From contig JAXMBX010000031.1 of assembly GCA_046349635.1 (NCBI GenBank), forward strand, positions 1 through 60,686: DNA of 60,686 nt. The letters are read 5' to 3'. The translations under genes were made by a program, and so were the position numbers. The notes under the pieces are model-generated. The model was not told the DNA's origin. It made no database searches and saw only the letters and a list, made by a program, of their open reading frames with translations. Of the stretch, positions 54,237 through 60,686 are shown piece by piece. The DNA is from JAXMBX01 sp046349635 (GTDB taxonomy: Bacteria > Planctomycetota > Planctomycetia > Planctomycetales > Planctomycetaceae). Position 1 is the first letter of the stretch. Each line of letters begins with the position of its first letter.

Positions 54237-55439
54237 ATGAAAACGAGCACGCTCCGCCTGGGGTTGATGCTGGGAATCGCTGCCTTCTGGCAAATGAGCC
54301 CGGTCCAGGCCAAGGAACAATTGCTGGAACGCCCCATCGACGATGTTTCGACCGTCTTTAATGATAAAGACACTGCTGAAACGACGCCGATTTTCAAAAT
54401 CGGGCTTCTCTCCAATGCCTTCCAGTCGGCGACAGATTGCTGCCCCGGCACCGGAGGGGGTGGTGGAAACTGGTTCCGTCGCGGCGGATGCGATGATGAA
54501 TGCAAACCTACCATTTCCGGATGTGCGGATGACTGCTGCGACAAGTACGGAGTCGTGGGGACTTTCGGATCAAACGCCTTCAAAGGCTTCTCCGATTTCT
54601 CCGGCCAGAGCAACTTCGGGATGGTCGCGGGCGTGAACGTGGGTATTCCGATCGGCCTCCAACGCCTCGAAGAATACGGCATCGGCATTCAGGCTGGTGC
54701 CAGCTACGGTGTCTATGACTTCATGGGACGAAGTTACTCCGTCACCGAAAATTCCGCCTCCCAGGAACAGATGTTCTTCACCTTGGGTGCCTATCATCGC
54801 GCCCAGGAATGCCAACACCTGTCCTACGGCTTGGTCTATGACTGGATGGCCAACGATAACTGGGGCATCTTCTCCAACGAGCCCTTTATGGGCCAATGGC
54901 GCGGCCAGATCGAGTACATCATCGATGACTCGAACGCGGTCGGTCTTCAAGGTGCCCTGCGTGACCGTGGTGACTCCCAGGTCCTCGGACCGGCATACGG
55001 CGGGGCCACGGCCCACTACAGCCCCATCAGCTACGTGAACGCCTTCTATCACCACACCTTCCAGAGTGGTGCGGACTACCACATCTACGCGGGTATTCCT
55101 GATGGTGGACGACCGGCGGGGAACGTGCCCGGTGGCGGAAGCCTCGGCCAATTCATCGTCGGAACCAGCTGGAACGTCCCGGTCACCGATCGTCTTGGGG
55201 TGTACACCACTGCAACCTATATGCGTCCCACGGCAGGTCCCGGTGCCCTTGGTTCAACCGAGGAAACCTGGAACCTCGGCTTGGGAATGGCCTGGTACCC
55301 CGGTCGCAACTCCTGCAGCCCGACCGTTGCCGGTCGCTGCAACATGCCCTACCTGCCGCTTGCCAACAACGGCAACTTCCTGGTGGACATGGGAGTCAAC
55401 CCCGCGGTTACACCGGTTGCCTCTCCGCCGACTCACTAA
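54237..55439 (+). CDS. DUF6666-like secreted outer-membrane beta-barrel protein
   Basis: A 400-residue protein with the signal peptide MKTSTLRLGLMLGIAAFWQM (cleavage near VQA-KE). The mature chain has an early Cys-rich part (TDCCPGTGGGGG, GCADDCCDK), then alternating aromatic strands typical of a barrel (FGMVAGVNVGIPIGLQRLEE, YGIGIQAGASYGVYDFMGRS, VGLQGALRDRGDS, ETWNLGLGMAWYPGRNS). I recognise it as a planctomycete DUF6666-type family. Likely in the outer membrane; its role is unknown. Followed by a strong terminator. Confidence 0.78.
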   Translation: MKTSTLRLGLMLGIAAFWQMSPVQAKEQLLERPIDDVSTVFNDKDTAETTPIFKIGLLSNAFQSATDCCPGTGGGGGNWFRRGGCDDECKPTISGCADDCCDKYGVVGTFGSNAFKGFSDFSGQSNFGMVAGVNVGIPIGLQRLEEYGIGIQAGASYGVYDFMGRSYSVTENSASQEQMFFTLGAYHRAQECQHLSYGLVYDWMANDNWGIFSNEPFMGQWRGQIEYIIDDSNAVGLQGALRDRGDSQVLGPAYGGATAHYSPISYVNAFYHHTFQSGADYHIYAGIPDGGRPAGNVPGGGSLGQFIVGTSWNVPVTDRLGVYTTATYMRPTAGPGALGSTEETWNLGLGMAWYPGRNSCSPTVAGRCNMPYLPLANNGNFLVDMGVNPAVTPVASPPTH

Positions 55440-55512
55440 TCCAACTCGTCTGACCGGTCTCTGTCAGACACTGGCCTGACGGCCTTCGGTTGGTCCGTGT
55501 GAACTCAACGAC

Positions 55513-55547
55513 AAAAGGCCTCTCGAAAATTCGAGAGGCCTTTTTTT
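55513..55547 (+). terminator. Strong rho-independent terminator
   Basis: AGGCCTCTCGAA pairs perfectly with TTCGAGAGGCCT with a two-base centre, followed by seven T. The preceding AAAA gives a matching T-run on the reverse strand, so it may stop transcription from both sides. Confidence 0.95.
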
Positions 55548-55589
55548 GTTTGTCGCGCGGTCGATTCGTCCCTGAACGATTCCGCCCTC

Positions 55590-55790
55590 TTAATGCAGTT
55601 TGCGATCCAGGCGGGGCGAGACTTCCCCTTCCATGATCTCCACGTCCCGGCGCTGCATCTCTGCGTGGATGACAGGGTGCCAGTTTTCATCCCGATCTTC
55701 GGGAGGGACGTAATTCGCACGGGCCCATGTGCGCAGTCGCATCTCTTCCACAAAATCCAGTTCAACTTCCAGGGTCGCCGACGAATTCAT
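55590..55790 (-). CDS. Small conserved planctomycete protein, unknown function
   Basis: A 66-residue acidic protein: MNSSATLEVELDFVEEMRLR, then TWARANYVPPEDRDENWHPV and IHAEMQRRDVEI. ATG 55790 has GAGG 7 bases upstream. The composition (tryptophans, conserved-looking turns) is that of a real folded protein; I recall similar short planctomycete proteins but cannot name a family. It converges on the barrel gene. Confidence 0.6.
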   Translation of the reverse strand: MNSSATLEVELDFVEEMRLRTWARANYVPPEDRDENWHPVIHAEMQRRDVEIMEGEVSPRLDRKLH

Positions 55791-56171
55791 AGCATGACCT
55801 CGCTTCGCAAATCCTATAAAGGTCCAGGGAACTCACTTTGACTGCCAAAGATTCTGACTGCACAGACAAAACGAACGTGCCCGAACACTGACTCAATTCA
55901 AATCACGCAATTCAAATGCCCAGAACGAACAGACCCGGTGCCGTACTTTGAAGTGTCAGGAAGAATGGAGAGAGATAAGACCGGAGGTGGAAACCTCGTG
56001 GCGAAGCGAACGAGGCCACATTACACGTTATCCTACTTCTCCGGGGCCGATTCTCAACTCTAAACCCCTGACCCTGTGCGGGATTTAAGCCTCTTCCCCC
56101 GAACGACCCGCACGTGGGGAAAACTTCTCGACCCCCACCTCCAGATTCCGCCGAGTTTTCCGGAGCCGGCA
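55791..56171. other. Intergenic stretch, no recognised gene
   Basis: No gene-like frame or RNA was recognised in about 380 bases. It must hold the promoter of the small protein gene at its left end. Confidence 0.4.
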
Positions 56172-56192
56172 ATCCCGCAATTTTTGCGGGAT
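56172..56192 (-). terminator. Hairpin just past the ABC exporter operon
   Basis: ATCCCGCAA pairs perfectly with TTGCGGGAT around a 3-base loop, 8 bases after the stop codon of the second exporter gene. There is no T-tract, so termination is inferred from position only. Confidence 0.5.
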
Positions 56193-56200
56193 GCCCCGAT

Positions 56201-58015
56201 TCAGGCGGCGTTCGCCCCCTTCACAAAATTTTCATGCAATTCGGCGTATCTTCCCTGTAAAAACAACAACTCCTCGTGCGTCCCCCGTTCCAGAAGTTCC
56301 CCCTCTTCGAGGACGAGGATTTGATCCGCCCGGCGAATGGTGCTGAGTCGGTGGGCCACAATGAAGCTGGTCCGTCCTTCAATCAGCCGTTCCAATGCCC
56401 GCTGAATCCGCGCCTCTGTCAGCGGATCGACGCTGCTGGTCGCCTCGTCCAGAATCAGAATCCTGGGGTCACACAGGAGTGCCCGGGCGAAGCAGACCAG
56501 TTGCCGCTGTCCCAGGGAGAGATTTCCGCCTCGTTCCCCGACTTCCGTCTGCAAACCGTTCGCCAGGCTTTGCAGGAGGTCCAGACAATCCAGCTTGTCC
56601 AGAACATCCCGTACTTCGGCATCGGTTGCCTCCGGGCGGCTGAAGCGAATGTTCTCCAGCACTGTCCCACTGAACAGAAAGTTCTGCTGCGGAACGAGCC
56701 CCATCTGGCGATGCAGACAGGTCGTGTCGATCTGCCGGATTTCCGTCCCATCCAGGAGCAATTCACCCGACTCAGGGAGGTAGAACTTGGAGATCAGATT
56801 GATGATCGAAGTCTTCCCGCTTCCCGTGTGCCCGACCAACGCCACGCATTCTCCCGGTCGCACGCTGAAGTTCAGACCATGCAAAACGGGCCGTCCCGGT
56901 TGATAGCTGAAACACAAGTCACGGAATTCAACCCGCCCCTTGATCGGGACCTGTTTCGCGCCTTCGGTCTCCTGCCAGTCGCAGGGCGTGTCCAGGATCC
57001 GGAAAATCCGTTCCGCTCCCGCCATCGCGGTCAGGGCCTGGTTGTATTGTGTCCCCAGGCCGGAGATCGGCGTGAAGAACAGGTTCGCCATGAAGAAGAA
57101 GCCGAGCAGTTCTCCGACGGACAATCCGGAGGCCGGATTCAACACCCGGTACGCCCCACAAACCAATAACGCCGCGAGGAACAATTCATTGTTGAGATCC
57201 AGCAGCGGCAGGAAGCGGCTCTGGGTCTTGTTGACTTCGTAGTTGTATTCGGAATGGCTCGCCGCCTGGGCGTGGAACATCTCCGCGTTCTTTTCCTGCC
57301 GCACGAATGCCTGCGTGATCCGGATTCCGCAGACCGATTCCGCCAGTGTCGCGGTCATTCGGCAGTACGATTCCTGCACGTCGCTGTGGTTCTTGCTCAA
57401 CTTGCGATGAAAATAGCGGCTCATCCCCCACAGGACCGGAGCCATCGCCAGGACCAGCAGAAACAGGATCGGGTCGTACCAGAGCATGAACAACGCCGCC
57501 ACAACCATCTGGCCGATCTGCACGAGGCTGACGAAGAGGACTTCCTGCACACCGATCCGGACGTTCTCAATATCGGAGGTCATCCGGCTGATGATGTTTC
57601 CCAGCCGCGTCCGCTGATAGAACGCCATCTTGAGTTCCTGCAGCTTCACGAACAGGGCATTGCGGAGGTCGAAGACCACGACTTCGCCGAATTCCAGCGC
57701 GTACCTCTGGCGGAAGTGAAACACGACCTGCGTCAACAACGCCCAGGCGGTGAAGGCCACCACTCCCCAGATCAACCCGGGAACGTTTCCCTCCGCGATC
57801 GGCCCGCGGATAATGGAGGTGGTCAGCCAGGTCAGACAGGGCAACTGGACTGACCGGAGCAGGACGAGAGCCAGCAGCCAGTTCCTGCGGGCCGCGTGAG
57901 GCCTGGTGAATTCGCACAGCCGTCGAATCAGCGTCCAATCCAACGGGTGCTGTTCCGCCTCTTCGGCCCCCTTGGCTTGAAACAGTGTCAATGTGGCAGG
58001 AGACGAGGGACTCAT
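56201..58015 (-). CDS. ABC exporter half-transporter, subunit 2 of a heterodimer
   Basis: A 604-residue TMD-NBD half-transporter. Six helices precede the nucleotide-binding domain: Walker A ALVGHTGSGKTS, Q-loop LVPQQNFLF, signature NLSLGQRQL (canonical would be LSGGQ), Walker B LILDEATSSVD with the catalytic Glu, and H-loop VAHRLS. Its start ATG overlaps the partner's stop by one base, so the two are translationally coupled and almost certainly heterodimerise. The transported substrate (lipid, peptide or drug) is not predictable. Confidence 0.92.
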   Translation of the reverse strand: MSPSSPATLTLFQAKGAEEAEQHPLDWTLIRRLCEFTRPHAARRNWLLALVLLRSVQLPCLTWLTTSIIRGPIAEGNVPGLIWGVVAFTAWALLTQVVFHFRQRYALEFGEVVVFDLRNALFVKLQELKMAFYQRTRLGNIISRMTSDIENVRIGVQEVLFVSLVQIGQMVVAALFMLWYDPILFLLVLAMAPVLWGMSRYFHRKLSKNHSDVQESYCRMTATLAESVCGIRITQAFVRQEKNAEMFHAQAASHSEYNYEVNKTQSRFLPLLDLNNELFLAALLVCGAYRVLNPASGLSVGELLGFFFMANLFFTPISGLGTQYNQALTAMAGAERIFRILDTPCDWQETEGAKQVPIKGRVEFRDLCFSYQPGRPVLHGLNFSVRPGECVALVGHTGSGKTSIINLISKFYLPESGELLLDGTEIRQIDTTCLHRQMGLVPQQNFLFSGTVLENIRFSRPEATDAEVRDVLDKLDCLDLLQSLANGLQTEVGERGGNLSLGQRQLVCFARALLCDPRILILDEATSSVDPLTEARIQRALERLIEGRTSFIVAHRLSTIRRADQILVLEEGELLERGTHEELLFLQGRYAELHENFVKGANAA

Positions 58016-59877
58016 CAGGCGGCTGCTCCTTTCTCGAAAGCATGCGACTCCTCCGCGAGGTGCATCTGCAGTTCCGCCGCTTCGCGGTAGTGTCCCCCCA
58101 GGAGCATCAATTCCAGGTGCGTTCCCACCTGCGCGATGCGTCCTTCGTTGAGGACCACGATGAAGTCCGCCCGCTGCAATGTGCTGAGCCGGTGGGCCAC
58201 GACGACCGTCGTCCGTCCCTGCATGGCTTGCTCCATCGCCTGCAGGATTTCGTTTTCCGTTTCCGGATCGATTGCGGCGGTCGCATCATCGAGCAACAGG
58301 ATTGGCGGGGCGTGCAACAGGGCCCTTGCAATCGCCAGACGCTGCTTCTGACCGCCGGAGAGACCGGCCCCATATTCGCCGATGACCGTGTCATAACCTC
58401 GCGGCAGGTCGGAGACGAAGTCGTGCGCCGCCGCGATCCGGGCCGCTTCGACCACTTTCGCAGAATCGGCCGTCGGATCCCCAAACGCGATATTTGAGGA
58501 GACGCTGTTACTGAACAGGAAGCTCTCTTGAAAGACCAGGCCGATGTTCCGCCGCAGATCCGACAGATCCCACTCCCGCAGGTCGACACCGTCCAGCAGG
58601 ATTTTTCCCCCGCTGACGTCATAGAGACGCGGGATCAAATTCAATAAGGCGGTCTTGCCGGCCCCCGTCGCTCCCACGAGCGCCACGCAGGAACCTGCAG
58701 GAATCGTGAGGTTGATGTTCTGCAGAATCGGGCGGGCGGGATCATAGGCAAAGGAGACATTTTCAAACCGCAGTTCGCCCCGCGCCCGCACAAGCGGCCG
58801 GGCATTCTCCGCCGACTGAACTTCCGCTTTAGTATCGAGGACTTCAAACACCCGTTGCGCCCCTGTGAGACTGTTCTGGATGCGGTTGGTGATATTGACG
58901 ATCTGATCCACCTGGTCGGCGAACCGGTTCAGCAGACCCGCGAAGACGAATAACCCTTCACCCAGCCGCAACTGGTGAGTCATGATCAGATAGCCGCCGT
59001 AGCCCAGCAGGACTACGAGGTTGATGTTGGTCAGAAATGCCATCGTCGGCTGGAAGAGGCTCAACTGCCAGAAAATGCGGTGCTTTTGCTCACACACATC
59101 CCGGCTCGCCTTATCAAATCGCGAGATCTGTTCCGCTTCGCGGCCAAATCCCTTCACGACGGTGACCCCTTGGACGGTCTCCGAGAGCAGCAGGATCATC
59201 CGGTCGATCAGGGTGCGGTTCTGGTAATACTGCGGGCGGACACTCCGGGAGAATTTCACCGCCAGCCACCAGAGGCAGGGGGTTGTGGCCAGGCAGGCGA
59301 CAGTCAGGCCGATGTGAATGGAGAGCATGTACGCAATGAACACGAACAGGGAGAGGGCCGTGCAGATGCACTGCACGATGACTCCATCAACGAACATCCG
59401 GACCGCCTGCACATCACCGCCGACGCGATTGATGATCGAGCCGGTTTCGTTCCGGTCGTAAAAGCGGAAACTCAACTGCTGGAGCTTGGCATACACGGCG
59501 GAACGGAGATCCACGACGATCCGCTCGATCAGTTCCGCGGCATTTAACTCCGCCTTGTGCCGCAACCAGGCGTTCAGGACCGCGACGGCCAACATTCCCC
59601 CGGCCACGAACCAGACCTGCGTCAGACAGGACCAGCTCGATGGAGGATTCCAGCCGAAGGGCCAGCGGGGAGTAACGGTGGCCGGTTCGAGGTGATGGCG
59701 GATGACATCCACCCCCAGGCCGATCAGTCCCAGCCCCATCATCCCGAGGGTGACGCGCCCCATCTGTTGCGCGATCATCCGCAGGCAACCGGCGCGATAG
59801 TTCCAGCCTAAGGCGAGCAAACGTCCCAGCAGCCGCCAGTCAGAGGGAGGCCTGGGATCGTGAGAGGTCACGTTCAA
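58015..59877 (-). CDS. ABC exporter half-transporter, subunit 1 of a heterodimer
   Basis: A 620-residue TMD-NBD half-transporter. NBD motifs are Walker A ALVGATGAGKTA, Q-loop LVFQESFLF, canonical signature LSGGQKQR, Walker B LLLDDATAAIDP and H-loop VAHRLS. The residue normally Glu after Walker B is Asp here. That change and the altered signature of the partner fall in the same composite ATP site, the arrangement of asymmetric heterodimeric exporters (such as TM287/288). Stop TGA and the next ATG overlap as TGATG. Confidence 0.92.
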   Translation of the reverse strand: MNVTSHDPRPPSDWRLLGRLLALGWNYRAGCLRMIAQQMGRVTLGMMGLGLIGLGVDVIRHHLEPATVTPRWPFGWNPPSSWSCLTQVWFVAGGMLAVAVLNAWLRHKAELNAAELIERIVVDLRSAVYAKLQQLSFRFYDRNETGSIINRVGGDVQAVRMFVDGVIVQCICTALSLFVFIAYMLSIHIGLTVACLATTPCLWWLAVKFSRSVRPQYYQNRTLIDRMILLLSETVQGVTVVKGFGREAEQISRFDKASRDVCEQKHRIFWQLSLFQPTMAFLTNINLVVLLGYGGYLIMTHQLRLGEGLFVFAGLLNRFADQVDQIVNITNRIQNSLTGAQRVFEVLDTKAEVQSAENARPLVRARGELRFENVSFAYDPARPILQNINLTIPAGSCVALVGATGAGKTALLNLIPRLYDVSGGKILLDGVDLREWDLSDLRRNIGLVFQESFLFSNSVSSNIAFGDPTADSAKVVEAARIAAAHDFVSDLPRGYDTVIGEYGAGLSGGQKQRLAIARALLHAPPILLLDDATAAIDPETENEILQAMEQAMQGRTTVVVAHRLSTLQRADFIVVLNEGRIAQVGTHLELMLLGGHYREAAELQMHLAEESHAFEKGAAA

Positions 59878-60686
59878 GAGTTTCTTTCACCGCAAAAATA
59901 ACAATCGAAATGAAAGCCGAAACCGTGTTCCGGGAGTGGGCCGGAAGTCGGATTCATGACAGGAATACGCCCGCCGAAAAATCGGGTTCAGTTGAGAGAC
60001 CGGCGGTTGAGGGGAGGGAACTTTATCCCTCCGCCTGAGACGGGACAAGAGGACTTTAAACGCCTCTGAAATTGCCCCGGAAGAAGTCGGCGTGGAGCGT
60101 GAAATCCCCGTTGGGGAAACCACTTAGACAGACCGGCAAAAACCGCCGGTGCCGCAATGCCTCAGGGGCGCCGGGCGACGTGGGGTGGCGCAGGTTAGCT
60201 GTTCTCAGCTTACCTGAGTGCGTCAGCACAAGACCAGCATTCTCTTTGTTCTCCTCTCCTCGGAAAAAGGGTTTCAGCGGAAGGGGAGCGATCCGTCTGC
60301 TGTTCTTGTGGTGCTCGCCGCACAGGTCAGCTCTTCTCGATATTCAGGGGCGTCGCTTTTGTCTTTCGTGGCAGGAGTTCGGGTGAGGCTGCGGGGGGAC
60401 CTGACCGGCGCGGTGTGGGCGGAGGCTCGGGAAGAGTTGGGCCAGAAGCGGGTCAACCAGTTCGCCACCTGGTTGAGGAAAGTTCGAATCCAAAGGCAAG
60501 CGAGGGAAGCGAACGCGTGACGCAGGAACCGGTGCGCGGCTGAGGCGGAGCGGAGGACTGTGTTTCGCAGACGATTAATGCAGGGTTGGCGGCGTCGTCG
60601 GCGTTTCTGCTGCGGTGTGCGGGGTGGCCGGTGGGACGGATGGTTTCGCGTGGGGTGTTTGTCGGCGGGAGGGGCAGCCGAGGGGT
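59878..60686. other. Unassigned tail of the window
   Basis: No confident gene was found in these 809 bases. On the plus strand a frame ending at 60520 closes with EAREELGQKRVNQFATWLRK and VRIQRQAREANA, which looks protein-like. Its upstream part is not convincing and no start is clear, so it may be a fragment. The last 160 bases are G-rich and unassigned. Confidence 0.35.

Noticed and set aside
60470..60510. tRNA-like T-loop GTTCGAATC near the window end
   Set aside because: The bases flanking the loop (GAAAG / CCAAA) cannot form a T-stem, and no anticodon or acceptor arms are present.

Overview
The window looks like a chromosomal segment of a planctomycete (Planctomycetales, Planctomycetaceae sensu lato; genus not assignable by eye). 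The signs are secreted proteins with a FESLERRQLL/FEVCEQRIVP-type N-terminal motif, a DUF1080 protein, a DUF6666-like outer-membrane barrel, families of small secreted proteins typical of the phylum, a bacterial formylmethanofuran-dehydrogenase-type subunit (FhcB), and housekeeping genes scattered among unrelated neighbours. I see no prophage, IS element or CRISPR array. One tRNA gene (Lys-UUU) is present.

Layout. 1-3.2 kb: end of a double YbjQ-domain gene, a CARDB secreted protein, a small membrane protein. 3.2-8.8 kb, minus strand: a five-gene operon read as mgsA-mgsB-mgsC-glnT-(monomeric sarcosine oxidase-like), which resembles the N-methylglutamate pathway of methylamine users. 8.9-13.1 kb: prfB with the classical CTT-TGA-C recoding site, then a hybrid histidine kinase. 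13.1-17.2 kb: CPXCG protein, tRNA-Lys, an Rrf2 regulator, and a GyrA/ParC-type topoisomerase subunit. 17.5-23.3 kb: three small secreted proteins, a lactonase, a DUF1080 protein and a class III aminotransferase. 23.9-29.8 kb: MATE exporter, then dnaX-ybaB-recR and rpoN. 29.8-36.1 kb, minus strand: thioesterase, fhcB, pyruvate carboxylase, birA. 36.5-45.5 kb: rpsR, mnmA, a second CARDB protein, a cytochrome b-cc fusion with its Rieske protein, a DHH phosphoesterase, ribF, an enolase-superfamily gene and a BFD-like ferredoxin. 45.5-53.7 kb: a zinc-ribbon/STN-like protein, a dicarboxylate symporter, ispD, a sigma-54 activator, a TIM-barrel epimerase, and a BtuF-like protein with a DUF6580 membrane protein. 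54-60.7 kb: a DUF6666-like barrel, a small conserved protein, a heterodimeric ABC exporter, and an unassigned tail.

How the genes fit together. The most interesting module is the mgs/glnT/oxidase operon. Such a set could attach an amine to glutamate, make an N-methyl (or N-alkyl) amino acid, and release formaldehyde with a single flavoprotein instead of the usual four-subunit N-methylglutamate dehydrogenase. The fhcB gene elsewhere in the window shows that the organism has at least part of the tetrahydromethanopterin-linked formaldehyde oxidation route. BirA lies directly downstream of pyruvate carboxylase, its likely substrate. RpoN and a sigma-54 activator are both encoded here.

Sequence quality. 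At least ten otherwise well conserved genes carry one or more single-base indels, often in G/C homopolymers, or an in-frame amber codon: histidine kinase, prfB, CPXCG protein, lactonase, aminotransferase, rpoN, pyc, DHH phosphoesterase, ribF and the enolase-superfamily gene. Most of these become family-length proteins when one base is corrected at each site. I therefore read most of them as residual assembly errors, not gene decay, and have annotated the full restored spans. The prfB +1 site and the dnaX A9 tract are separate and probably biological.
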